A DNA stretch of 64,000 nucleotides from contig NZ_CP049156.1 in assembly GCF_011493005.1 (NCBI RefSeq), positions 2,666,001 through 2,730,000 on the forward strand, written 5' to 3'. Below the pieces are notes generated by a model. That model worked only from the letters and a program-made list of their open reading frames with translations, had not been told where the DNA came from and did not search any database. The stretch comes from Caballeronia sp. SBC1 (GTDB lineage: Bacteria > Pseudomonadota > Gammaproteobacteria > Burkholderiales > Burkholderiaceae). Within the stretch, counting starts at the first letter, position 1, and each line of letters starts with the position of its first letter. Positions 40,659 through 49,826 of this stretch are shown in pieces. The translations under genes were made by a program, and so were the position numbers.

Positions 40659-40732
40659 TGGAGGCGCGAGCCGGAGTCGAACCGGCCTAAACGGCTTTGC
40701 AGGCCGCTGCATAACCGCTTTGCTATCGCGCC
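40659..40732 (-). tRNA. tRNA-Cys (anticodon GCA)
   Basis: 74 nt on the minus strand: acceptor GGCGCGA with TCGCGCC, anticodon loop CTGCAAA (GCA), T arm GCCGG TTCGACT CCGGC and encoded CCA. It is last in the uvrC-pgsA-tRNA series; E. coli has the same pgsA-glyW-cysT arrangement. Confidence 0.96.
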
Positions 40733-40810
40733 AGAAGCGGGGGCTACGTGAAGCAATCCGTGCCTGGCAAAACCAACCCAACGTCAACATATTGAACTGG
40801 TCCACCAAAC

Positions 40811-40838
40811 AAAAAGGGAAGCTTGGCTTCCCCTTTTT
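40811..40838 (-). terminator. Hairpin between tRNA-Gly and tRNA-Cys
   Basis: GGGAAGC (40816-40822) pairs with GCTTCCC (40826-40832) around a 3-nt loop, flanked by A5 and T6, so it looks like a terminator on both strands. On the minus strand it would separate the tRNA-Gly pair from tRNA-Cys unless read through. Confidence 0.65.
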
Positions 40839-40842
40839 TCTT

Positions 40843-40918
40843 TGGAGCGGGAGACGAGGCTCGAACTCGCGACCTCAACCTTGGCAAGGTTGCGCTCTAC
40901 CAGCTGAGCTACTCCCGC
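40843..40918 (-). tRNA. tRNA-Gly (anticodon GCC), copy 2
   Basis: 76 nt: acceptor GCGGGAG paired with CTCCCGC, D arm GCTCAGCTGGTAGAGC, anticodon loop TTGCCAA (GCC), T arm GCGAG TTCGAGC CTCGT and encoded CCA. The mature sequence appears identical to the copy 57 bp upstream. Confidence 0.97.
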
Positions 40919-40975
40919 ATGGTCCTGCACTTTACTGCCAGCCACCGGCTTACCATTGCCAATGACCTCTGAATC

Positions 40976-41051
40976 TGGAGCGGGAGACGAGGCTCGAACT
41001 CGCGACCTCAACCTTGGCAAGGTTGCGCTCTACCAGCTGAGCTACTCCCGC
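40976..41051 (-). tRNA. tRNA-Gly (anticodon GCC), copy 1
   Basis: 76 nt, same sequence and arms as the copy at 40843-40918, with anticodon GCC and encoded CCA. It is the first tRNA after pgsA (158-bp gap). The flanks differ from those of the second copy, so only the gene is duplicated. Confidence 0.97.
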
Positions 41052-41209
41052 ATCTTGCCGACTTCTTCTGCCAATTTACTGCTTTTGTACTTCATCAGGC
41101 TTCGCGTTGTTTTGCGTGCACCCGACAGAAACGAGATTATGGAGAAGCCAAACTTTAGTGTCAAGAGCTTTGTATGCGCCCCATCACTTTTAAACGCTCT
41201 CCACGTGAA

Positions 41210-41806
41210 TCAAAGCATACCGCCCCGCTCGCGGATCTGCGGCCATGCGAGCTTCATGTAATAGAGCATGGACCAAACCGTGAGGAATGCAGCAACGTAG
41301 ATCAGCCAGAGCCCCCACACACGCGTATCGATAACGAGCGACGTCCCTGCAATCCTCAGCGGCCCGTAGAACAGCAGCATGGGAATGGCGACCATCTGGC
41401 AGACAGTCTTGAATTTGCCGAGCGAATTCACCGCCACGCTCTTCGATGCCCCGATCTGCGCCATCCATTCCCGCAACGCCGAAATCGTGATCTCACGCCC
41501 CACGATAATCAGCGCAATCACCGCGTTCAGCCGCATCAGTTGCACGAGCACGAGCAGCGCGGCAGTGACCATGAGCTTGTCTGCAACGGGGTCGAGAAAC
41601 GCGCCGAACGCCGATGTCTGATTGAGCTTGCGCGCGAGGTAGCCGTCGAACCAGTCGGTCAGTGCGGCCAGCACGAAAATGACCATTGCAAGCAGGTTGC
41701 GATGGTCCGGGCTCATCATCACGTCCGGCAAATAGAAGACGCCCACGACGAGCGGAATCAGCACAATTCGCAGCCACGTCAGGAAAATCGGAAAATTAAA
41801 CGGCAT
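41210..41806 (-). CDS. pgsA: CDP-diacylglycerol-glycerol-3-phosphate 3-phosphatidyltransferase
   Basis: 198 aa inner membrane enzyme that makes phosphatidylglycerophosphate, the precursor of phosphatidylglycerol and cardiolipin. The CDP-alcohol phosphotransferase motif DG-x2-AR-x8-G-x3-D-x3-D is visible in LTDWFDGYLARKLNQTSAFG and FLDPVADKL. About four to five membrane segments. It follows uvrC after 85 bp and precedes two tRNA-Gly genes. Confidence 0.96.
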   Translation of the reverse strand: MPFNFPIFLTWLRIVLIPLVVGVFYLPDVMMSPDHRNLLAMVIFVLAALTDWFDGYLARKLNQTSAFGAFLDPVADKLMVTAALLVLVQLMRLNAVIALIIVGREITISALREWMAQIGASKSVAVNSLGKFKTVCQMVAIPMLLFYGPLRIAGTSLVIDTRVWGLWLIYVAAFLTVWSMLYYMKLAWPQIRERGGML

Positions 41807-41891
41807 GGGCGTGACTCTTATAGAGAGGTGCCATTGTGCCGCGTCGCCCTATATGTCACAAGCCGACGGGCCGGACGGCCGGACGTTGCGC

Positions 41892-44081
41892 TCAATGCAA
41901 CTGCCGGTAGATCTGCTCGGCCAGCGCCTGCGAAATGCCTTCGACGCTCGCCAGATCCTCCACGCTCGCCGCCTGCACCCCGCGCAAACCGCCGAAGCGC
42001 GACAGCAGCCGCTGGCGCCGTTTCGCACCAATGCCCTCCAGTTCCTCGAGCCGGGATGTCTGCCGCGTCTTCGCCCGTTTCGCGCGCATGCCGGTAATCG
42101 CAAAGCGGTGCGCTTCGTCGCGAATCTGCGCGACAAGCATCAGCGCCGCGCTCTCCTTGCCCAGTTCGAGCGGTGCGCGGGCATCGGCGAAAATCAGGGT
42201 TTCGAGGCCCACCTTGCGCCCTTCCCCCTTCGCTACACCGACCAGCATGCCGTGATCGAGGCCCAGTTCAGCGAACACTTGCCGCGCGATCTCGACCTGC
42301 CCCTTGCCGCCATCGATCAACACGATATTCGGCAAGCGGCCGCCCGATGGCACCGGTTCGGCGACATCGGCTTCGGCGGGACCGGTATGCTCCACTTGCG
42401 CTTCGGCCTCCGCGTCCACTGCTTCCACTGCTTCCTGCTGCGGTTCATCAGCGGCTCGCGCAGCGGCCTGCGCCAGCATCTTCTCGTAGCGGCGCGTGAG
42501 GACCTGGCGCATGGCGGCGTAATCATCGCCAGGCGTGATGCCGGTGATGTTGTAGCGCCGGTATTCGGCCGACTGCATCTTGTGATGGTGATACACCACG
42601 CACGACGCCTGAGTCGCCTCGCCCATCGTGTGGCTGATGTCGAAACATTCGATCCGCAACTGCGCGAGATCGTCCATTTCAAGGCTCAGCGTATCGGCAA
42701 GAGAACGCGTCCGGGCCTGCTGCGAACCCTGTTCGGACAACAACCGAGCGAGCGCGAGCTTCGCATTCGATTCAGCCATCGAAAGCCACGCGCGCTTTTG
42801 TCCCTGCGGCTGACGCAGCACCACGACCTTGTGCCCCGCCTGTTCGATCAGCAGATCGACGAGCTCGCGGTTCGTCGGCGCGTGGCTCACCACCAGCACC
42901 GGCGGCACGCGATTGCCAATGTAATGCTGCGCGATGAACGCCTCCAGCACCTCGGCTTCGAGCGCGCCCTGACGTTCCGATTCCGTCGCCTCATCCAGCG
43001 GCGCGGCTCCGGTTTCAGCAATCTCCTCCTGCATTTCACTCGTAGTAGCGTGGGCTTCGAAATCCTTCTCGCGCGCCGCGAGCGTGCCGGGCGGCAGTGC
43101 GGTTTCGTCGGCCTGCGCATCGACTTGTTCGATAACGATATTCGCCACGCCATCGACGAAGTCATCGCCGGCAAGCTCTTCCGGCATCGCGTCTTCTATG
43201 GCCAACGCCGCTTCCACGTGCGTCGGGAAATAGGCTTTATCGCCAAGATGCCGGCCCCCGCGCACCATCGCGAGATTCACGCACACCTTGCCGCCAAGCG
43301 CCACGACCGCGAGGATATCGACGTCGTTATCGCCGCCTACTTCGATGGCCTGCTGATGCAGCACGGTGGACAGCGAGCTCATCTGGTTACGCACCGCCGC
43401 GGCTTGTTCAAACTTGAGCTCGGCGGCGAACGCGTGCATCTTCTGCTCGAGTTCCTTCATCACTTCGCCCTGCCGTCCGAGCAGGAAACGCGATGCGTTC
43501 GACACATCGCGCGCGTAATCCTCCTCGTTGATCAAGCCGACACACGGACCGGTACAACGCCCGATCTGATGCAGCAGGCAGGGTCGCGTGCGATTGCTGA
43601 AGACGGAATCCTCGCAGGTGCGCAACTGGAAAACGCGCTGCAGGATCTGGATACTTTCGCGTACGGCCCACGCGCTTGGGAACGGGCCGAAGTACTGATT
43701 CTTCTTGTCTACGCCGCCACGGTAATACGCCATGCGCGGAAACTTATGGCCGGTGAGCTTCAAATACGGATACGACTTGTCGTCGCGAAACAGGATGTTG
43801 TAGCGCGGCGCGAGCGCCTTGATCAGATTATTCTCGAGCAGCAGCGCTTCGGCTTCGGACCGTGTGACCGTCGTTTCAATTTTGCGGATGCGCGTGACCA
43901 TCATCGCGATGCGCGGAGAAAGCAGTGTCTTCGTAAAATAGCTCGACACGCGTTTTCTCAGGTCGCGCGCCTTGCCGACGTACAGCACGTTGCCATGCTC
44001 GTCGTAATAGCGATATACCCCCGGCAAGTGCGGCAACTGAGCCAGGGTTTTTTTGGGGTCGAAAACGTCGGAGTCTGTCAT
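41892..44081 (-). CDS. uvrC: UvrABC system protein C (excinuclease subunit) with two acidic inserts
   Basis: 729 aa; about 610 is usual. GIY-YIG nuclease at the N-terminus ([20 protein letters not shown], ~21-40), a Cys cluster ([13 protein letters not shown]), UVR domain (~203-238), C-terminal RNase H-like nuclease ([24 protein letters not shown]) and tandem helix-hairpin-helix (~675-729). It makes both incisions in nucleotide excision repair. Two Glu/Ala-rich insertions, ~298-378 and ~540-580, account for the length and are probably disordered; the domains around them look intact. It heads the uvrC-pgsA-tRNA series. Confidence 0.96.
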   Translation of the reverse strand: MTDSDVFDPKKTLAQLPHLPGVYRYYDEHGNVLYVGKARDLRKRVSSYFTKTLLSPRIAMMVTRIRKIETTVTRSEAEALLLENNLIKALAPRYNILFRDDKSYPYLKLTGHKFPRMAYYRGGVDKKNQYFGPFPSAWAVRESIQILQRVFQLRTCEDSVFSNRTRPCLLHQIGRCTGPCVGLINEEDYARDVSNASRFLLGRQGEVMKELEQKMHAFAAELKFEQAAAVRNQMSSLSTVLHQQAIEVGGDNDVDILAVVALGGKVCVNLAMVRGGRHLGDKAYFPTHVEAALAIEDAMPEELAGDDFVDGVANIVIEQVDAQADETALPPGTLAAREKDFEAHATTSEMQEEIAETGAAPLDEATESERQGALEAEVLEAFIAQHYIGNRVPPVLVVSHAPTNRELVDLLIEQAGHKVVVLRQPQGQKRAWLSMAESNAKLALARLLSEQGSQQARTRSLADTLSLEMDDLAQLRIECFDISHTMGEATQASCVVYHHHKMQSAEYRRYNITGITPGDDYAAMRQVLTRRYEKMLAQAAARAADEPQQEAVEAVDAEAEAQVEHTGPAEADVAEPVPSGGRLPNIVLIDGGKGQVEIARQVFAELGLDHGMLVGVAKGEGRKVGLETLIFADARAPLELGKESAALMLVAQIRDEAHRFAITGMRAKRAKTRQTSRLEELEGIGAKRRQRLLSRFGGLRGVQAASVEDLASVEGISQALAEQIYRQLH

Positions 44082-44356
44082 GCGGGGATGATGGCGCGAA
44101 GTGCGCAGCTTGAGTTCAGCAAAATAGTTTTATTGTTTTCGGGCGGAGCATGGACGAAGCGCGAAAAAAGCACGCCCGAGTCACCCGAGTAACACGTTGG
44201 CAAGCACTCTCGTGCAGGCAAGCACTGACCCAACCGTAACTCAACCGTAACGCAGCGCGCCGCGCGAATCGTTATCCTTAAAAGCGCCAGTTTAGTTCAA
44301 ACCGCTGTCCACCATTCTTCACCATTCATTAGCGGTTCATCGCCGCTCTATTGCAC

Positions 44357-45559
44357 ATGCCGTCTTCATCGGAACAATTGCCGGCTGCTTCTGGCCAAGC
44401 CAGCGTCGACACCAGCGCTCCGGCCACCAACATAGCGTGCGACATCTTCTGCGCGGTCATCGACAATTTCGGCGACATCGGCGTCTGCTGGCGGCTCGCG
44501 CGCCAACTGGCCAGCGAACACGACTGGCAAGTGCGGCTGTTCGTCGATGACCTCAAGGCCTTTCACGCGCTCTGCCCCGCGGTCGATCCCGCGCTCGACC
44601 GCCAAAGCGCGGCGGGCGTGATGATCGAGCACTGGCATGCGCCGTCGCATGCCGGCGACACGCTGCAGATCGCCGATGTCGTGATCGAGGCGTTCGGCTG
44701 CGAATTGCCGGCGGTGTACGTGAGCGCGATGGCGCGCCGCGAGAAGAAGCCCGTGTGGCTGAATCTCGAATATCTGAGCGCGGAGGACTGGGTCGCGGAT
44801 TTTCATCTGAGGCCGTCGCCTCATCCGCGCTACGCGCTCGACAAGACGTTCTTTTTTCCCGGCCTGGGTCCCGGTACCGGTGGTGTGCTGAAAGAGCGCA
44901 AGCTGGATGCCGAGCGCGAGGCGTTTGATCGCGATGCCTGGTGGCACGCGCGCGTCGGCATCGCACCGCCGCCGTCCGGCACGACCGTCATTTCAATGTT
45001 CGCGTACGAGAATCCGGCCATCGATACGCTGCTCGAACAATGGCGCGATTGCGCCACGCCGATCGCGTTGCTCGTGCCGGAAGGACGCATTTCCGGCGCG
45101 GTCGCCCGGTTTTTCGGCTTGCCGGACTTTCGGGCAGGGGCGAAGGCGACAAGCGGATCGCTCTCGGCGTACGCGCTGGGTTTCGTCGAACAGCCGCTTT
45201 TCGACGCCCTGCTCTGGGCCGCCGACCTGAATTTCGTGCGCGGCGAGGATTCCTTCGTACGGGCGCAATGGGCGCAAAAGCCGTTTGTCTGGCATATCTA
45301 CCCGCAAGGCGACGACGCCCATCTGCCGAAGCTCGACGCCGCGCTCGCGCACTACGCGAACGGCTTGCCGGATGGGGCGCGGACCTCGCTCGAACGCTTC
45401 TGGCACGCGTGGAACGGCGCTGGCACCCCAAATTGGGACGATTTCTGGCAAAACCGCGCGCTGCTGGAACGGCGAGCCGCCGATTGGGCGACAGAACTGG
45501 CGAGCGTTGACGATCTGGCTGGAAATCTGGCGGAATTCGCGAAAACTCAGTTAAAATAA
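44357..45559 (+). CDS. earP: EF-P arginine rhamnosyltransferase EarP
   Basis: 400 aa (DUF2331). It transfers rhamnose from dTDP-rhamnose to Arg32 of elongation factor P. The GT-B pattern is visible: CDIFCAVIDNFGDIGVCWRLARQL with the conserved Asp, DVVIEAFGCELPAVYV, WLNLEYLSAEDWV, KTFFFPGLGPGTGG and the donor-side VRGEDSFVRAQWAQKPFVWHIYPQGDDAH. The ATG at 44357 was preferred to TTG at 44351. efp follows 243 bp downstream, supporting the assignment. Confidence 0.96.
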   Translation: MPSSSEQLPAASGQASVDTSAPATNIACDIFCAVIDNFGDIGVCWRLARQLASEHDWQVRLFVDDLKAFHALCPAVDPALDRQSAAGVMIEHWHAPSHAGDTLQIADVVIEAFGCELPAVYVSAMARREKKPVWLNLEYLSAEDWVADFHLRPSPHPRYALDKTFFFPGLGPGTGGVLKERKLDAEREAFDRDAWWHARVGIAPPPSGTTVISMFAYENPAIDTLLEQWRDCATPIALLVPEGRISGAVARFFGLPDFRAGAKATSGSLSAYALGFVEQPLFDALLWAADLNFVRGEDSFVRAQWAQKPFVWHIYPQGDDAHLPKLDAALAHYANGLPDGARTSLERFWHAWNGAGTPNWDDFWQNRALLERRAADWATELASVDDLAGNLAEFAKTQLK

Positions 45560-45643
45560 GCGGTTATCCAACGGCTTGCAGTTCGGAACGCCATCAGTTC
45601 CGGGCAATTCCCCAGTGGACACAGTGGAATGAGCACGGTGGGA

Positions 45644-45663
45644 AGGGTAACCATGGTTACCCT
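45644..45663. repeat. 20-bp perfect palindrome upstream of efp
   Basis: AGGGTAACCA followed by its exact complement TGGTTACCCT forms a gapless 20-bp palindrome, 139 bp before the efp ATG. A gapless palindrome is a better fit to a dimeric protein operator than to an RNA hairpin. The repeated TAGTCAATGA / TAGTCAGTGA that follows may be part of the same site. Confidence 0.7.
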
Positions 45664-45802
45664 AGTCAATGAATAGTCAGTGAGGCGGCTACAGCGCCCG
45701 GGTTTGCGACTTAATTTCGGTTATGCGAGCAACCCTGCCACGAGCCGGCCGTCCACACTGCAGCGATCAGGCTCACATTTTCGTACAGGACAGTTTTTCA
45801 AT

Positions 45803-46360
45803 ATGAAGACCGCACAAGAACTCCGCGTCGGCAACGTCGTGATGATCGGCAGCGATGCCATGGTCGTGCTGAAGGCCGAGTACAACAAATCCGGCCGCAA
45901 TTCCGCGGTCGTGAAGATGAAGTTCCGTAACCTGCTTGCCGCCGGCAACATGGAATCGGTGTACAAGGCGGACGACAAGTTCGAGGTCGTCCAGCTCGAC
46001 CGCAAGGAAGTGACGTACTCGTACTTCGCCGACCCCATGTACGTGTTCATGGACGCCGACTACAACCAGTTCGAAGTCGAAGCGGACATGATGGGCGACG
46101 CCCTGCACTACCTCGCCGACGGCATGCCGTGCGAAGTGGTGTTCTACAACGAGAAAGCCATCTCGGTGGAACTGCCGACCACGCTGGTTCGCGAAATCAT
46201 CTACACGGAACCGGCGGTAAAGGGTGACACGTCGTCGGGCAAGGTCCTGAAGACCGCCAAGCTCGCTACGGGTTTCGAACTGCAAGTGCCGCTGTTCTGC
46301 GGCATTGGCGACAAGATCGAAATCGATACGCGTACCAACGAGTACCGCAGCCGCGCTTAA
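45803..46360 (+). CDS. efp: Elongation factor P (Arg32 type)
   Basis: 185 aa with three beta-barrel domains. The loop [13 protein letters not shown] places Arg at position 32, the residue rhamnosylated by EarP in beta- and some gamma-proteobacteria; lysine-type EF-P has Lys there. EF-P rescues ribosomes stalled on polyproline. Length and the C-terminal [21 protein letters not shown] end are standard. The ATG at 45803 is the family start; the open frame to 45680 is leader. Confidence 0.98.
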   Translation: MKTAQELRVGNVVMIGSDAMVVLKAEYNKSGRNSAVVKMKFRNLLAAGNMESVYKADDKFEVVQLDRKEVTYSYFADPMYVFMDADYNQFEVEADMMGDALHYLADGMPCEVVFYNEKAISVELPTTLVREIIYTEPAVKGDTSSGKVLKTAKLATGFELQVPLFCGIGDKIEIDTRTNEYRSRA

Positions 46361-46420
46361 GGCTTCGGCTGGCCGGCTGCCAAGGCCGGCTTGTACGCTC
46401 CAGGTAAAAAAGAATTAAAA

Positions 46421-46450
46421 AAGCGCCCTTCGGGGCGCTTTTTCTTTTTG
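46421..46450 (+). terminator. Intrinsic terminator of efp
   Basis: AAGCGCCC TTCG GGGCGCTT: an 8-bp stem on a UUCG tetraloop, followed by TTTTCTTTTT. Confidence 0.95.
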
Positions 46451-46648
46451 CTGAACATTATTGCCAATTCAGGCAAACTTTACCGGACCGTTTCTCGAAA
46501 TTTCCCAGTGATCCCTGCATGGGATGCGATGTTGACTGCTAAAAACCTTGATTTTTCATAAACGCGATGATGGCATGAAACCTGCTGTGCTAGTTGTGAC
46601 TGCGCTGTGACGGCGTCGAATTTTCCAACAACAACATGCGACACGACC

Positions 46649-46984
46649 ATGCCCATTACAAAAACCGTCCTCACCCGTCTTGTTCTTGCTGTTTCATGCG
46701 CCGTACCGGTAATCGCGATCACGGCAGGATGTTCGTCGACACCATCGCATGAATCGGCGGGCGAATACACCGCCGACTCCGCACTGACCGCCAAGGTGAA
46801 AGCAGCATTACTCGCCGATCCGGGCCTGAAGTCGCTGGCAGTGAGTGTGACGACGTATCGGAGCGAAGTGCTGTTGTCGGGCTTCGTGAATTCGCCGGAA
46901 CAGATTCAAAAAGCGGTGGCGGTCGCGCGTGGCGTGGAAGGCGTGCAGTCGGTCAAGAACGAGCTGAACGTGAAGCCGCAATAG
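46649..46984 (+). CDS. BON-domain lipoprotein
   Basis: 111 aa. Signal peptide with lipobox TAGC (Cys near 30), then one BON domain of the family's usual form (YTADSALTAKVKAALLADPG, VTTYRSEVLLSGFVNSPEQI, ARGVEGVQSVKNELNVKPQ). BON proteins bind phospholipid or peptidoglycan and support envelope integrity, as OsmY and DolP do; this one has a single domain. The start at 46649 (MPITKTVLTRLVLAVS) is chosen for the signal peptide. It appears to be a single-gene unit. Confidence 0.88.
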   Translation: MPITKTVLTRLVLAVSCAVPVIAITAGCSSTPSHESAGEYTADSALTAKVKAALLADPGLKSLAVSVTTYRSEVLLSGFVNSPEQIQKAVAVARGVEGVQSVKNELNVKPQ

Positions 46985-47274
46985 CACGCCCATGTCACGT
47001 CGACCGGCTGAGCGTTTGCGTCGGGAGCAAGTCGTGCTAGTAGACCCATGCTTAGACAAAACCGGCGCTCAGGAACACATCAGGAAGCGCAGGACAAAGA
47101 CCCCGCAACGTCGGGAGAGGGCTGGAAGCTTGGGCGGAAACTGACATCTTTACGTCATCCCGCCAACAGCCCACGCCGACGTAGCCGGGCATCGAGGCGT
47201 CCGCCGCTGGATCTCGCCATTGAAGGCGACCGGCACGGAACGCATTTCAGACCATTTGATACGTTGTGTCCGCC

Positions 47275-48657
47275 ATGCCACACGCTTTGATTGTCGAAGA
47301 CGATCCCAATAGCCTTTCCGGCCTGTCCGCCATCCTCGCGGCCGACGGCTTTTCCGTCGATACCGCGACCACGCTGGCCGAAGCGCGCTCTGCCTTGACG
47401 CGCTTCATCCCGGACGTCGTGCTGGTCGACCTGAACCTGCCCGACGGCAGCGGTCTCGACCTGCTTCACAACCTGCCGGCCCAACCGCCCGGTGGTGCGC
47501 TGCCTGTGATTGTGATGACGGGTAACGCGACGGTGGAGAGCGCTATTGAGGGCTTGCGCCAAGGGATCTGGGATTATCTGCTGAAGCCGGTCAACATTCC
47601 GCGCTTGCGCAGCTTGCTCGCCCGTATTCCGCGCCCTTACGAGTTGACGGAAGAAGTACGGGCGTTACGCTCCACGCTGCGAGAACTCGGCTATTTCGGT
47701 GGATTGCTTGGTCGCAGCGGCGCGATCCAGCATGTCTACGATCTGATTGAACACACCGCGCCCACGGAAGCGGCCGTGTTGATCTGCGGCGAAAGCGGCA
47801 CTGGCAAGAAAATCGCTGCTCGCACGCTGCATGAGATGAGCCGCCGCCGCAAAGGCCCGTTCGTTTCGTTCAACTGCGCCGCGGCCAACGAAACCAGCAA
47901 TCGTTCGATGGAAAGCCTGGTGTTCGGCCACGAACGCGGTGCGTTTGCCGACGCGGAGAATCGTGAACCCGGCTTGCTTGAGCAAGCGGGCGGCGGGACG
48001 CTGTTCCTCGATCAGATTGATGCATTGCCGATCCCGCAGCAGGAAGCGCTGCTACGCGCGCTCGATTCGCAGACCTTCATGCGCGTGGGCGGCAGCAACA
48101 AGATCGTGACGGACTTCCGCCTGCTCGCCGCGACGCGGACGCCGGTGAAAGACGCGGTTGCCGACGGCAAATTGCGCGAGGATCTGTTCCTGCGCCTGAA
48201 CGCGTCGTCGATCGCCTTGCCGCCCTTGCGCGACCGGGGCGACGATATTGCGTTGCTGGCCGAGCATTTCGTCGATGAACTGAATCGCGAGAACCACATG
48301 AGCGGCATCACGAGCGGCGCGCCCAAACGCGTGAGCCCGGATTTCATTCGCGAGTGCCTGGCGACCGAATGGCCCGGCAATGTGCGCGAGCTGCGCGAAC
48401 GAGTGCGGCGCGCGTATCACGCATCCGGCGATGTCATCGAAACCTTGCGTGCCGATGAGCAAGCCGGCGCAGGCGGACGCGGACTCAACGGCAGCAGCGT
48501 GCAGGTGACAGTGGGCACGGCGCTCGCCGATGTAGAAGACATGCTGATTCGTGCAACGCTGGAAGCGGTGGGCGGCACGCGGCACCGCGCGGCCACTCTG
48601 CTCGGGATCAGCCCCAAGACGCTTTACAACAAGCTCCAGCGCATGAAGCTGGAGTGA
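47275..48657 (+). CDS. NtrC-like response regulator with degenerate AAA+ domain
   Basis: 460 aa: receiver (1-120; acidic EDD at 8-10, phospho-acceptor Asp52, LKPV), AAA+ domain (~140-370) and Fis-type helix-turn-helix at the end (HRAATLLGISPKTLYNKLQ). Walker A is kept (GESGTGKK, 172-179), but the sigma-54 contact loop reads GAFADA (222-227) instead of GAFTGA and Walker B reads LFLDQID (246-247) instead of DE. NtrC-family proteins without GAFTGA (TyrR, Rhodobacter NtrC) work without sigma-54. No partner kinase is nearby. ATG at 47275; a GTG three codons upstream is possible. Confidence 0.88.
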   Translation: MPHALIVEDDPNSLSGLSAILAADGFSVDTATTLAEARSALTRFIPDVVLVDLNLPDGSGLDLLHNLPAQPPGGALPVIVMTGNATVESAIEGLRQGIWDYLLKPVNIPRLRSLLARIPRPYELTEEVRALRSTLRELGYFGGLLGRSGAIQHVYDLIEHTAPTEAAVLICGESGTGKKIAARTLHEMSRRRKGPFVSFNCAAANETSNRSMESLVFGHERGAFADAENREPGLLEQAGGGTLFLDQIDALPIPQQEALLRALDSQTFMRVGGSNKIVTDFRLLAATRTPVKDAVADGKLREDLFLRLNASSIALPPLRDRGDDIALLAEHFVDELNRENHMSGITSGAPKRVSPDFIRECLATEWPGNVRELRERVRRAYHASGDVIETLRADEQAGAGGRGLNGSSVQVTVGTALADVEDMLIRATLEAVGGTRHRAATLLGISPKTLYNKLQRMKLE

Positions 48658-48675
48658 CTGGACCGTGCTTGAAAC

Positions 48676-48710
48676 AAGCCGCTCGTTCCTTCGAACCAGC
48701 GGCTTTTTTT
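48676..48710. terminator. Bidirectional terminator between the NtrC-like gene and nagZ
   Basis: AAGCCGCT (48676-48683) pairs with AGCGGCTT (48698-48705), with further pairing inside, and T7 follows on the plus strand. Confidence 0.9.
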
Positions 48711-48758
48711 ACAGCTGCGCTTATCTGCACTCGCCTTCGTTCTACATTAGAAAGCGCT

Positions 48759-49796
48759 TCAGCCCAGCGCACTTTTCACCAACGCCCGCGCCTGCTGATA
48801 CTCCACCTGCTCCATGAGCTTGCCCCAGCTCCACGCGCGGCCTCGTGGCCGCATCCGCCGCAAGCGCGTCTGCGACGCCTTCGTCTGCACGAACGTAAGC
48901 CGCTCCAGCACCTTCTCCGCTTCGTCCGGCTGATTGCAGATCAGCACCATGTCGCAGCCTGCCGTGAGCGCCGCCGTGGCCGCTTCGGTCAGCGTTCCTC
49001 CGGCGCGGGCGGCTTCCATCGACAGGTCGTCGCTGAAAATCGCGCCGTTGAAACACAGCTTGCCGCGCAAGATCTCCTGCAGCCAGACTCGCGAAAAGCC
49101 CGCGGGTTTTTCATCGACCTGCGGGTAAATCACGTGCGCCGGAATCACCGACGCCAGAGACATGCCCAGCCAGTCGTACGGTTTGATATCGGCGGCGAGG
49201 ATGTCTTCGAGCGAACGGTCGTCCACAGGCATGGCCACATGCGAATCCGCCGATGCAAACCCGTGCCCCGGAAAATGCTTGCCGCAATTGGCCATGCCGG
49301 CGAGTGCAAGACCGTGGTTCAGGCTCTTGGCGAGCATTGTCACCACGCGCGGGTCGCCATGCAACGCACGATCGCCGATCACCTTCGATTGCCCGTAATC
49401 GAGGTCTAGCACAGGCGTAAAACTCATGTCGACGCCGCACGCACGCAGTTCTGCCGCGAGCACATAACCGAACGCGGTCGCGGTTTTCGTCGCCAGCAAC
49501 ACGTCGCGATCCCACAGCTCGCCCAGCTTGCCCGGCGCGGGCAAAACGGTGAAGCCATCGGTACGGAAACGCTGCACGCGGCCGCCTTCGTGATCGACGG
49601 CAATCAGGATGTCGTCACGAACTGCACGAATAGCGTCAGTCAGCGCGACGAGTTGCGCGCGATCCTGGAAATGCCGTGCGAAGAGGATGATGCCGCCGGT
49701 CATCGGATGGTCGATACGGCGAATGTCGGCGTCGGAGAGGGTGGTGCCGGCCACGTCGAGCATGACCGGCCCGGGAATGCGTTTTAACGAGTTCAA
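48759..49796 (-). CDS. nagZ: Beta-N-acetylhexosaminidase NagZ
   Basis: 345 aa GH3 enzyme of cytoplasmic peptidoglycan recycling; it removes GlcNAc from anhydromuropeptides, which feeds the AmpR signal for beta-lactamase. Signature NCGKHFPGHG with the catalytic-loop His and the nucleophile Asp in IFSDDLSMEAA. The start is uncertain: the frame begins with TTG at 49796 and no good ribosome site precedes it; the first ATG is codon 12, inside the first strand (VMLDVAGTTL). A 14-bp tandem duplication lies immediately upstream. Confidence 0.93.
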   Translation of the reverse strand: MNSLKRIPGPVMLDVAGTTLSDADIRRIDHPMTGGIILFARHFQDRAQLVALTDAIRAVRDDILIAVDHEGGRVQRFRTDGFTVLPAPGKLGELWDRDVLLATKTATAFGYVLAAELRACGVDMSFTPVLDLDYGQSKVIGDRALHGDPRVVTMLAKSLNHGLALAGMANCGKHFPGHGFASADSHVAMPVDDRSLEDILAADIKPYDWLGMSLASVIPAHVIYPQVDEKPAGFSRVWLQEILRGKLCFNGAIFSDDLSMEAARAGGTLTEAATAALTAGCDMVLICNQPDEAEKVLERLTFVQTKASQTRLRRMRPRGRAWSWGKLMEQVEYQQARALVKSALG

Positions 49797-49821
49797 ATTG
49801 AGAGCGATTAATTGAGAGCGA
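49796..49821. repeat. Short tandem duplication at the nagZ start
   Basis: AATTGAGAGCGA occurs twice at a period of 14 bp (49796-49807 and 49810-49821; plus strand as given). It lies where the nagZ ribosome site would be, in the 30-bp gap after the acpS stop. Confidence 0.85.
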
Positions 49822-49826
49822 CTAAG

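Noticed and set aside
41805..44192. Plus-strand frame of 795 codons opposite uvrC
   Set aside because: uvrC carries its full domain set; the antisense translation is Arg/His/Leu-rich with no recognisable domain.
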